DNA of 8,002 nucleotides, from positions 1 to 8,002 of the forward strand of contig DFHD01000104.1 in NCBI GenBank assembly GCA_002372545.1, in the 5' to 3' direction. The translations under genes were made by a program, and so were the position numbers. A model generated the notes under the pieces. It did not search any database and had not been told where the DNA came from. It saw only the letters and a list, made by a program, of their open reading frames with translations. Source of the stretch: Lachnospiraceae bacterium UBA3732. GTDB lineage: Bacteria; Bacillota; Clostridia; Lachnospirales; Lachnospiraceae. Shown piece after piece: positions 1-6,263 of the stretch (the first letter of the stretch is position 1; each line of letters begins with the position of its first letter).

Positions 1-14
1 GGAGGTTTTGCTAT

Positions 15-1634
15 TTAAAGGAGTTCTATCGTTCCCGGCGGTTTACTCGTCAGGTCGTACATTACTCTGTTGACTCCCTTAACCTCGTTAATGATCCTGT
101 TCATGGTCTTTTGAAGGATTTCAAACGGAATATCGGTGCAGTCGGCAGTCATGAAATCGCTTGTATTGACCGCACGAAGCACTACTGCGTAATCGAAGGT
201 TCTGAAATCCCCCATGACACCGACCGAACGCATATTGGAAAGCGCTGCAAAATACTGATCAGGAAGATGCTTGATGCGGCCGCCGGCCAGTGCCTTATCC
301 ATTTCCTCCCGGAAAATGGCGTCGCTGTCCTGAACGATCCGAACCTTATCCGGCGTGATCTCGTCGACAATACGGACGCCGAGACCGGGGCCCGGGAAGG
401 GCTGACGGAACACCAGATACTCCGGAATGCCAAGCTCCAGGCCTGCCCTGCGCACCTCATCCTTAAAGAGCATCCGGAGAGGCTCAACAATCTCTTTAAA
501 ATCCACATAATCCGGCAAACCGCCTACGTTATGATGGGATTTGATGGTGGCCGACTTGCCAAGACCGGATTCGATCACATCCGGATATATTGTTCCCTGT
601 GCCAGAAAGTCCACCGCTCCGATCTTCTTTGCTTCCTCTTCAAAGACACGGATGAACTCCTCGCCAATGATCTTTCTTTTCGCTTCCGGATCCTCCACGC
701 CGGCCAGCTTTGCGTAGAACCGGTCCGCTGCATTTACCCGGATAAAATTCAGTTCATAATTCCCGTCGGGGCCGAAGATGGCCTCCACCTCATCTCCTTC
801 ATTCTTCCTGAGCAGCCCGTGATCTACAAAGACACAGGTCAGCTGCCGGCCCACCGCCTTGGATAAAAGCACTGCGGCAACAGAAGAATCCACGCCGCCT
901 GAAAGGGCGCAAAGCACACGGCCGCTGCCGATCCTTTCGCGCAGGGACTGAACTGTAGTCTCTACAAAGGAATCCATCTTCCAATCACCCTTGCAATGGC
1001 AGACGTTGTAAACAAAATTATACAGGATTTCCTTACCCTGCTCCGTATGCATGACCTCAGGATGAAACTGGGTGGCATATAGTTTTCTCACCGGATCCTC
1101 CATGGCTGCCACAGGGCAGTCCTTCGTATGAGCGGTGACAATAAAGCCCTCCGGCACCCGGGCAATGTAATCTGTGTGGCTCATCCACGTGGTGATCCTG
1201 CTTTTGATCCCCTTGAAGAGCAAAGATCTTATATTCTTTGTCTGTATATCTTCGCCGGCAGGCTTCCCGCTGCTCTCCGCTATCGCACCGGCTTCCCCGC
1301 TAATGATGGTCTCCGTCCTCCCATACTCGCTGACGGGCGCAGTCGCAACCCTTCCACCCAGGAGATGGGCCATAAGCTGGGAACCATAACAGATGCCCAG
1401 AACAGGAATCCCCAGATCAAAGATCTCTTTGGTATAGGAAGGAGAATCCTCCAGATACACACTGTTAGGGCCTCCGGTAAATATGATCCCGCTGGGCTTC
1501 ATCTCTGCCAGCTCGCTGATCGGCATGGTGTAGGGATGCACCTCTGCATATACATTGCATTCCCTTACTCTCCTCGCGATGAGCTGGTTATACTGGCCGC
1601 CAAAATCCAGTACAATAATCTTCTCTCTGTCCAT
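15..1634 (-). CDS. guaA: GMP synthase (glutamine-hydrolysing)
   Basis: This cytoplasmic enzyme makes GMP from XMP, ATP and glutamine, the last step of guanine nucleotide synthesis. The 539-residue protein has the full family layout. An N-terminal class I glutamine amidotransferase has its nucleophile in GICYGSQ (Cys82) and the His-Glu pair in QFHPE (His191, Glu193). An ATP pyrophosphatase domain follows with the P-loop SGGVDSS (245-251), then the C-terminal dimerisation and XMP-binding domain with QPFPGPGLGVR (411-421) and a KPPGTIE tail (531-537). I chose the ATG at 1634 because GGGAGG lies just before it and MDREKIIVLDFGGQY is the usual N-terminus; an in-frame ATG at 1703 falls in a terminator hairpin. 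It is slightly longer than usual (about 510-525), mainly from a polar insertion near residues 112-136. It ends in Leu-Leu where GMP synthases usually end Trp-Glu. No purine riboswitch is visible upstream. Confidence 0.97.
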   Translation of the reverse strand: MDREKIIVLDFGGQYNQLIARRVRECNVYAEVHPYTMPISELAEMKPSGIIFTGGPNSVYLEDSPSYTKEIFDLGIPVLGICYGSQLMAHLLGGRVATAPVSEYGRTETIISGEAGAIAESSGKPAGEDIQTKNIRSLLFKGIKSRITTWMSHTDYIARVPEGFIVTAHTKDCPVAAMEDPVRKLYATQFHPEVMHTEQGKEILYNFVYNVCHCKGDWKMDSFVETTVQSLRERIGSGRVLCALSGGVDSSVAAVLLSKAVGRQLTCVFVDHGLLRKNEGDEVEAIFGPDGNYELNFIRVNAADRFYAKLAGVEDPEAKRKIIGEEFIRVFEEEAKKIGAVDFLAQGTIYPDVIESGLGKSATIKSHHNVGGLPDYVDFKEIVEPLRMLFKDEVRRAGLELGIPEYLVFRQPFPGPGLGVRIVDEITPDKVRIVQDSDAIFREEMDKALAGGRIKHLPDQYFAALSNMRSVGVMGDFRTFDYAVVLRAVNTSDFMTADCTDIPFEILQKTMNRIINEVKGVNRVMYDLTSKPPGTIELL

Positions 1635-1638
1635 ATTT

Positions 1639-1644
1639 CCTCCC
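1639..1644 (-). promoter_or_regulatory. Ribosome binding site deciding the guaA start
   Basis: GGGAGG on the minus strand, followed by AAAT and then the ATG at 1634. It supports this start over the in-frame ATG at 1703, which lies in a hairpin and would add 23 residues unlike the family. Confidence 0.8.
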
Positions 1645-1658
1645 TGCCAAGCAGCTAT

Positions 1659-1697
1659 AAAAAACAATTCTCCGGTCAGCTCCTGCCGGCCGGAGAA
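1659..1697 (-). terminator. Intrinsic terminator after the ctpA-like gene
   Basis: Read on the minus strand, TTCTCCGG (1697-1690) pairs perfectly with CCGGAGAA (1675-1668). The 14-nt loop can form a further small CAG/CTG stem. The hairpin is followed by TTG and a run of six T (1664-1659). It begins 13 bp after the S41 peptidase stop codon, so it plausibly ends the transcript that carries ftsE, ftsX, the M23 gene and the S41 gene. The run ends only 24 bases before the guaA start codon, so partial read-through or attenuation into guaA is possible. Confidence 0.75.
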
Positions 1698-1709
1698 CCG
1701 CATTTTTCT

Positions 1710-2993
1710 CTATTTAGCCAGTTCCTTCAACGCTTCCTGAAGCTGATTATCCTGGTCATGCGGAATAACCACCAGCTTCTCAAGACCTTCATTCAGCTCA
1801 ACCTCTTTATCCGGTGCGATACCCACCTCATGAATATCATTTCCGGCGGGCGTAAAGTATTTTGCCACTGTGAACTTAATACCGCTTCCGTCGGAAAGCT
1901 TCATGACGGACTGTACAATTCCCTTTCCAAAGGTGTTGGTTCCTACGATCACCGCCAGGCCGTAATCCTTCATAACGCCTGTATAAATCTCGGATGCGCT
2001 GGCGCTGTTTCCGTTCACGAGAACAGCCATGGGAATATCCACCTTATGGCCGTCCTTGCAGCTGAAGCTTTCCAGAACCTTGCCGTTCTTATCCCTGGTT
2101 TCCAGAAGAAGCCCCTTAGAAGAAGCACCCTCTGCCTGAAGATCGTCATCCACCATATAATCCAGCATATCGATCACCGACGTAAGGAGACCACCCGGAT
2201 TATTCCGAAGGTCAACAACCAAAGCCTTTGCCCCCTGCCCGATCAGATCATCCACGCCTTCTTTAAACTGAGCGGGGGTATTCTCGATGAATTCGGAAAC
2301 CATAATGTAACCGACATTGCCCTCCAGCATCTCATACTCTACGGTTACATTCTCAACCACCGCACGTGTGATCTTGAAATCCATCGGCTGTGTTTCTCCC
2401 TCACGATAAACCTTGAGGCTGGCTTCTGTTCCCTCGGTGCCGCGGATGATTTTTACAACCTCCTCGAGCGTCATGTCAGCTGTAACCTCGGTTCCGTCAA
2501 CCTCCATCAGGACATCTCCGGGAAGGAGTCCTGCCTCCAGAGCCGGACTTCCCTTGAGCGGTTTTACAATATAAATCTGGTTTGTTTCCACATTCTTGGA
2601 GACCGTAGCACCGATGCCTACGTAGGTTCCGCTGTCATCCTCCATGAGCTTCTCATATTCTTCGGGGGTATAGTATACGGTATAAGGGTCATCCATACCG
2701 TTTAGGATGCCGTCAAAATAGGCTTCCTCCTGTTTTTCCGGGTCCTGCTCAAAATAAAAATAATTATTCAGGATATTTTCAATCTCAGATGTTTTATTCC
2801 TGATCCTGTCGGAATTGGGATCAAAGCTTCCCTCAGACTGGCTTCCTTCCTGACCGTCGGCGACCGTGGCCGGCTGAGAGGACTCCGGTTCAAAACTGTC
2901 CTTTGATTCTTTTTTTCCGCAGCCGCAGAGGCTGACGGTGAGCATAGCTGCCGTAAATACAGCTGCCGATTTTTTCCAGATTATCTTTTTCAT
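1710..2993 (-). CDS. S41 carboxy-terminal processing peptidase, predicted lipoprotein (CtpA/CtpB-like)
   Basis: A 427-residue exported serine protease of the S41 family, which trims or degrades secreted and wall-associated proteins from their C-termini. The N-terminus has a lysine-rich start, a hydrophobic stretch (about 9-22) and a lipobox LCGC (22-25), so Cys25 should be lipidated and the protein held on the outer face of the membrane. A polar linker (about 26-65) follows, then the helical segment with DDPYTVYYTPEEY (101-113), a PDZ domain (about 123-208, with GLLPGDVLMEVDG) and the protease core. The Ser-Lys dyad is complete: Ser332 in NSASASE, Lys357 in TFGKG and Gln361, with the same 25- and 4-residue spacing as in Bacillus CtpB. 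The ATG at 2993 has AAGGAAGG at 2998-3005; an in-frame upstream start at 3059 would bury the signal peptide and overlap the preceding gene. It lies 13 bp after the M23 gene, so co-transcription is likely, and that enzyme or its relatives are plausible substrates (inference). Confidence 0.93.
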   Translation of the reverse strand: MKKIIWKKSAAVFTAAMLTVSLCGCGKKESKDSFEPESSQPATVADGQEGSQSEGSFDPNSDRIRNKTSEIENILNNYFYFEQDPEKQEEAYFDGILNGMDDPYTVYYTPEEYEKLMEDDSGTYVGIGATVSKNVETNQIYIVKPLKGSPALEAGLLPGDVLMEVDGTEVTADMTLEEVVKIIRGTEGTEASLKVYREGETQPMDFKITRAVVENVTVEYEMLEGNVGYIMVSEFIENTPAQFKEGVDDLIGQGAKALVVDLRNNPGGLLTSVIDMLDYMVDDDLQAEGASSKGLLLETRDKNGKVLESFSCKDGHKVDIPMAVLVNGNSASASEIYTGVMKDYGLAVIVGTNTFGKGIVQSVMKLSDGSGIKFTVAKYFTPAGNDIHEVGIAPDKEVELNEGLEKLVVIPHDQDNQLQEALKELAK

Positions 2994-2997
2994 TATG

Positions 2998-3005
2998 CCT
3001 TCCTT
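2998..3005 (-). promoter_or_regulatory. Ribosome binding site of the S41 peptidase gene
   Basis: AAGGAAGG on the minus strand, four bases before the ATG at 2993, inside the 13-bp gap after the M23 gene. It places the start so that the protein begins with a lipoprotein signal peptide rather than at the longer in-frame start at 3059. Confidence 0.75.
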
Positions 3006-3006
3006 T

Positions 3007-4590
3007 TTAGAACAGGAAATCCAAAGGATCCTGATATTCTCCATTGATCCGGACGCCAAAATGCAGATGCGGGCCGGTAGAAGCTCCGGTATTTCCGGAA
3101 AAGGCTACCACATCTCCTGCATTCACCTTCTGACCGACAGTCACGTTAAAGCCGGAAAGGTGATAGTAGATAATGGTAATCCCGCTGCCGCAGTCGATCA
3201 GCACGGCATTTCCGCCGGTTCCCATATATCCTGTATACATGACCACGCCGCTGGCTGCCGCAATACAGGGGCTGCCCTCGTCACATGGAATATCGATTCC
3301 TCTGTGATCGCTGGTCGCACCGGCTGCGTTCGGTCTGTCCCTGTAACCGAAGTAAGAGGAAATCTCCCCGCTCGATGGCATGGGCCAGAGCATCTTATCT
3401 CCGGAATAGGTATACTGCACATAGGTTGTTGTTGTCCTGTAGCTGGCCTCCAGCTGGGCAATCGTGGCGGACTGCTGCTGCTCGAGCTGCTCCAGTGTAG
3501 CTATGCTGGCCTTTGCATTATCAATATCCGCCTGATAGCTCTCGATTTGTTTTGTCTTTGCATCAGAGTACATCTGCAGGATTTCCTGTTGATCCTGATA
3601 GCTTTCCTCCACCACTCCGATTCCTTCGATCATGGTCTCCATCATGAGCTTCTGATCCGCAATGCTTCTCCGCGTATCCGAAAGCTCATTCAGCTTGCCT
3701 TCCTCAAAGGAATTGAACTCGGAAATATATTCCACCCGGTTTATCAGCTCCGAAAATTCAGCTGCCTGGAAGATCACGTCATAAATTGAGGTATTTCCGT
3801 TCTCATATTCATTCTGAATATGGAGCTTCAGCGCCTCATATTGCTCATTTTCCTTCTCCTGGGCACTCTCCAGCTGGGATTGCAGCTCAGTTACGGTATT
3901 TTCGCAGATTTTTTTCTGCTCGTCCATGGCATCCAGCTGATCCTGCAGCTCCAGAATCTTATCATCCAGAAGCTTCAGCTTCGTAATATAATCGTTCTGA
4001 GCCGTCAGATAGCCGTTCAGCTCCTTCTGCAGAGTAACCTTCTGTTCCTTGATCTTCACGGCCTGCTGCTGGAGCGCGGCAATAGCCTGAGCGGTATAGA
4101 CCTCATTCCCGCTCTGGGTCACAACAGTCTGAATGATCACGGGGCCTTCCGCCCCGGCCTTATCCTCCTTATTATCTGCCTTTGCGGGGTCATCCGCATC
4201 CACGGGATTAAAGTCCGGCCAGGGGCCAACCTCCGGAACAGAGGTGTTTCCTTCTGTTGTTTTTTCGGTAGATGGCTGTGTCGTGGGATTTTCCGTCCCC
4301 GGATTCTCCGTAGGCTTATCCGTCGGCGTATCCGTAGAGGTATCCGTCGGAGTCTCCGTGGTGGTACCGGGCTGCTCGGATGAGGTATCCGTCGGGGTTT
4401 CTGAAGAGGTATCCGGCTCTGTGGATCCTGTGTTCGGTTTCTCCGAACTGTTATCCGCAGGCTTACCGGGATCGTCATCCCCGGGAGTCGTGCTCTCATC
4501 CGTCACATCTCCCAGTACCCTTGCTGCCGGAACATTTCCGGACAGGGCAAGCACCAGACAGACTGCCACGTATTTTTTCCACTTTCTCAA
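3007..4590 (-). CDS. Exported coiled-coil M23 (LytM) peptidase, EnvC-like FtsX partner
   Basis: A 527-residue exported predicted peptidoglycan endopeptidase. The N-terminus MRKWKKYVAVCLVLALSG is a signal peptide or membrane anchor. Residues about 31-120 are low complexity, rich in Thr, Pro, Ser, Asp and Glu. Two long helices (about 166-262 and 285-385) flank YENGNTSIYDVIFQAAEFSE (262-281), the motif region by which EnvC, PcsB and CwlO-type proteins contact FtsX. The C-terminal M23 domain (about 400-527) has all expected residues: His429 and Asp433 in HRGID, His477 in YYHLSG, and His508 and His510 in GPHLHFG. Unlike E. coli EnvC, whose LytM domain is degenerate and acts as an amidase activator, this one looks catalytically competent. 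The start is TTG at 4590, preceded by a near-perfect Shine-Dalgarno. It lies 22 bp after ftsX, so it is probably the FtsEX-controlled hydrolase (inference from context and motif). Confidence 0.92.
   Translation of the reverse strand: MRKWKKYVAVCLVLALSGNVPAARVLGDVTDESTTPGDDDPGKPADNSSEKPNTGSTEPDTSSETPTDTSSEQPGTTTETPTDTSTDTPTDKPTENPGTENPTTQPSTEKTTEGNTSVPEVGPWPDFNPVDADDPAKADNKEDKAGAEGPVIIQTVVTQSGNEVYTAQAIAALQQQAVKIKEQKVTLQKELNGYLTAQNDYITKLKLLDDKILELQDQLDAMDEQKKICENTVTELQSQLESAQEKENEQYEALKLHIQNEYENGNTSIYDVIFQAAEFSELINRVEYISEFNSFEEGKLNELSDTRRSIADQKLMMETMIEGIGVVEESYQDQQEILQMYSDAKTKQIESYQADIDNAKASIATLEQLEQQQSATIAQLEASYRTTTTYVQYTYSGDKMLWPMPSSGEISSYFGYRDRPNAAGATSDHRGIDIPCDEGSPCIAAASGVVMYTGYMGTGGNAVLIDCGSGITIIYYHLSGFNVTVGQKVNAGDVVAFSGNTGASTGPHLHFGVRINGEYQDPLDFLF
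4230..4500 (-). repeat. Degenerate coding repeat in the Thr/Pro/Ser-rich tail of the M23 protein
   Basis: This stretch encodes residues about 31-120 of the M23 peptidase, built from short degenerate units such as ETPTDTS (64-70 and 79-85). At DNA level a 20-bp unit starting GAGGTATCCGTCGG on the plus strand occurs at 4337-4356 and, with two mismatches, at 4382-4401, exactly 45 bp apart. A shorter, more diverged copy begins at 4406. The tail is acidic and has no aromatic residue before Trp124. Such tracts usually change length by slippage or unequal recombination, so it may differ between strains (inference). Confidence 0.7.
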
Positions 4591-4604
4591 TGGATCACTT
4601 CCTT
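4591..4604 (-). promoter_or_regulatory. Extended Shine-Dalgarno before the TTG start of the M23 gene
   Basis: The minus strand reads AAGGAAGTGATCCA directly before the TTG start. This matches 13 of 14 positions of AAGGAGGTGATCCA, the complement of the 3' end of 16S rRNA. The GGAAG core sits seven bases from TTG, a normal spacing. No in-frame ATG gives a better start that keeps the signal peptide. Confidence 0.75.
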
Positions 4605-4612
4605 TTTTCTTT

Positions 4613-5521
4613 TTAGACTTTCAGATGCTTCTTTGTGGTGATCCAGCTTCCGAGGAAGCCAATGCCTACGCCGATGGCCAATGTAACCGGCGCCAGCGTT
4701 TTAAAGAGTTCATTTGCCGGGGTAAATTCAAAGAGACTCTGCAGAATAGAGAATCTTCCGGCGATATAATTGATCACAAGATCGTAGAGGTAGTAGATCA
4801 GAACAAGCGGGATCACGGAGCCCACAAGTCCGATAATGATACCCTCAACAATAAAGGGACTTCTGACAAAGCCATTGGTGGCTCCGATCAGCTTCATGAT
4901 CTTAATCTCTTCCCGGCGTACCGTAATACCTATGGTAATGGTATTGCTGATCAGGAATATGGCGACCAGCAGAAGGATCAGGATAATACCAAGAGAAGCA
5001 TATCCCACGAAGGTCTCCACCGCGGAAATATTATCCGCTGTATACTGGGAGCTTTTTACCTTTCTGACGCCATCCAGACCCTTCAGGTACTGCTCGAAGT
5101 CCGCATGCTTCGATACATCCTTCAGTGTGATCTGGAAGGATCCGGAACGGGCCAGAGGGTTGTCGTTGCCGAACGCGCTTCTGGCAGCCTCGGGATCATC
5201 ATAGGTTTCGTTGGTGAAATTGATCCAGGCCTCCTCAGGCGTGATCTCATCCAGAGTATTGACCTCATCCCGGGTCTTGATCTGCTCCCGGAGAAGATTG
5301 ATGGTCGTTTCCGTCGCATCATAATCAAAGAATACGGAAATGGTGATATTCTGTTCGATTTTTTTAATACCGGAACGGAAATTCACGATCACGGCATAAA
5401 ACAGACCGAAAATAAAGAGACAGGCTATGATCGTACCGATAGAAGCAAGCGAAAAAAGGAGATTCCGCCTGATATTCTTAAAGCCCTGTCTTACACTGTA
5501 CCAAGCTGAACTAATCCTCAT
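4613..5521 (-). CDS. ftsX: Cell division protein FtsX (ABC-type membrane subunit)
   Basis: FtsX is the membrane partner of FtsE. The complex does not transport a solute; it passes ATP-driven shape changes to an extracellular peptidoglycan hydrolase. The 302-residue protein has the expected topology: a cytoplasmic N-terminus (VRQGFKNIRRN, 10-20), a first membrane segment (about 22-48), a large extracellular domain (about 49-172) for the hydrolase partner, and three further segments (about 174-196, 222-248, 276-296). The conserved cytoplasmic stretch RREEIKIMKLIGA (202-214) is present. I chose the ATG at 5521, which overlaps the ftsE end by 11 bp and has AAGGGTGG eight bases upstream. An in-frame GTG at 5533 lies inside that Shine-Dalgarno and is unlikely. 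The overlap suggests translational coupling, suiting a fixed FtsE:FtsX ratio. The M23 hydrolase gene follows after 22 bp. Confidence 0.95.
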   Translation of the reverse strand: MRISSAWYSVRQGFKNIRRNLLFSLASIGTIIACLFIFGLFYAVIVNFRSGIKKIEQNITISVFFDYDATETTINLLREQIKTRDEVNTLDEITPEEAWINFTNETYDDPEAARSAFGNDNPLARSGSFQITLKDVSKHADFEQYLKGLDGVRKVKSSQYTADNISAVETFVGYASLGIILILLLVAIFLISNTITIGITVRREEIKIMKLIGATNGFVRSPFIVEGIIIGLVGSVIPLVLIYYLYDLVINYIAGRFSILQSLFEFTPANELFKTLAPVTLAIGVGIGFLGSWITTKKHLKV

Positions 5522-6197
5522 CGATATAACCACCCTTCTCTACATCGCTGACGATCACACCCTTTTTGATGGTGACCACGCGCTTTTTCATTACATTCAC
5601 GATCTCCTTGTTGTGGGTAACAACAACAACCGTGGTGCCCTTGGCATTGATCTCTTCCAGAAGATTCATGATCTCCCAGGAGTTTTTGGGATCCAGGTTA
5701 CCGGTAGGCTCATCCGCAAGGATGATGTCCGGCTTATTGACAAGCGCCCTGGCCAGAGCCACTCTCTGCTGCTCGCCACCGGAAAGCTGGCGGGGATAGG
5801 ATTTATACTTGTCCGCCAGACCCACCAGCGTCAGCACGGCAGGCACCTGCCGGCGGATATACCGCGAGGGGGTCTCAATTACACGCTGCGCAAAAGCAAC
5901 GTTTTCATAAACTGTACGATCCTTCAGCAGCCGGAAATTCTGGAATACAACGCCAAGCTTACGGCGAAGCCTGGGAATCTGACGGTTTTTCAGCTTTGTA
6001 TAATCAAAGCCGGCCACTTCGATCTTTCCTTTTGTGGGAACGAGTTCCCGAAGGAGCAGACCGATCATTGTTGTCTTGCCGGAGCCGGAGCTTCCGACGA
6101 TGAACACAAATTCACCCTTTTCGATCTTGAGATTAATATCCTTCAGGGCCACTGTGCCCGTGGGATATTTCATCGTCACGTTTTCCAATTTGATCAT
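5511..6197 (-). CDS. ftsE: Cell division ATP-binding protein FtsE
   Basis: FtsE is the cytoplasmic ABC ATPase of the FtsEX complex, which couples ATP hydrolysis to activation of wall hydrolases at division or along the cell body. The 228-residue protein is of normal family length and complete: Walker A GSSGSGKTT (35-43, Lys41), Q-loop Gln86 in VVFQNFRLL, signature LSGGEQQR (138-145), Walker B IILADEP (158-164, Glu163 as the catalytic base) and H-loop His195 in VVTHN. The FQNFRLL stretch and the TGNLDP D-loop are typical of FtsE. The ATG at 6197 follows GGAAGG (6210-6215) with a rather long 12-base spacer that contains a possible AAGG/CCTT mini-hairpin. It overlaps ftsX by 11 bp and starts 66 bp after the regulator gene. 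I see no convincing promoter of its own, so it may share the regulator's transcript. Confidence 0.96.
   Translation of the reverse strand: MIKLENVTMKYPTGTVALKDINLKIEKGEFVFIVGSSGSGKTTMIGLLLRELVPTKGKIEVAGFDYTKLKNRQIPRLRRKLGVVFQNFRLLKDRTVYENVAFAQRVIETPSRYIRRQVPAVLTLVGLADKYKSYPRQLSGGEQQRVALARALVNKPDIILADEPTGNLDPKNSWEIMNLLEEINAKGTTVVVVTHNKEIVNVMKKRVVTIKKGVIVSDVEKGGYIDED
5530..5537 (-). promoter_or_regulatory. Ribosome binding site deciding the ftsX start
   Basis: AAGGGTGG on the minus strand, eight bases before the ATG at 5521 and inside the 3' end of ftsE. The competing GTG start (5531-5533) is part of this element and so cannot be served by it. Confidence 0.65.
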
Positions 6198-6263
6198 AGA
6201 TAAAGGTTTCCTTCCATTTGGTTATTGCCTGAACGCCTGCATATTCTTATTCTTCCTTCCGAA

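Noticed and set aside
1635..1703. Longer GuaA start at the ATG at 1703
   Set aside because: It lies inside the terminator hairpin, lacks a ribosome site and adds 23 residues unlike GMP synthases.
1635..1709. Purine riboswitch upstream of guaA
   Set aside because: The gap is 75 bp and mostly terminator; there is no three-way junction or conserved purine aptamer sequence.
1128..2705. Long plus-strand open frame of 525 codons opposite guaA and the S41 gene
   Set aside because: It is fully antisense to two genes with complete catalytic motifs, spans the terminator between them, has no recognisable domain and no Shine-Dalgarno. It looks like a codon-bias shadow.
2994..3059. Upstream start for the S41 peptidase at 3059
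   Set aside because: It would place 22 residues before a textbook lipoprotein signal peptide and overlap the M23 gene; the strong Shine-Dalgarno at 2998-3005 serves the 2993 ATG.
4230..4500. CRISPR-like or mobile repeat in the M23 gene
   Set aside because: The repeats are in frame, short and degenerate, and are explained by the Thr/Pro/Ser-rich coding tail; there are no unique spacers or inverted ends.
4133..5509. Plus-strand open frame of 458 codons opposite the M23 gene and ftsX
   Set aside because: Its Val/Ser-rich start is the reverse complement of the Thr/Pro/Ser tail, and the rest mirrors ftsX. No family features are seen.
5522..5533. GTG start of ftsX at 5533
   Set aside because: The GTG is part of the Shine-Dalgarno for the ATG at 5521, and the ATG gives the usual FtsX N-terminus.
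5427..6203. Plus-strand open frame of 258 codons opposite ftsE
   Set aside because: It is antisense to ftsE, whose ATPase motifs are all intact, and its translation has no domain-like features.
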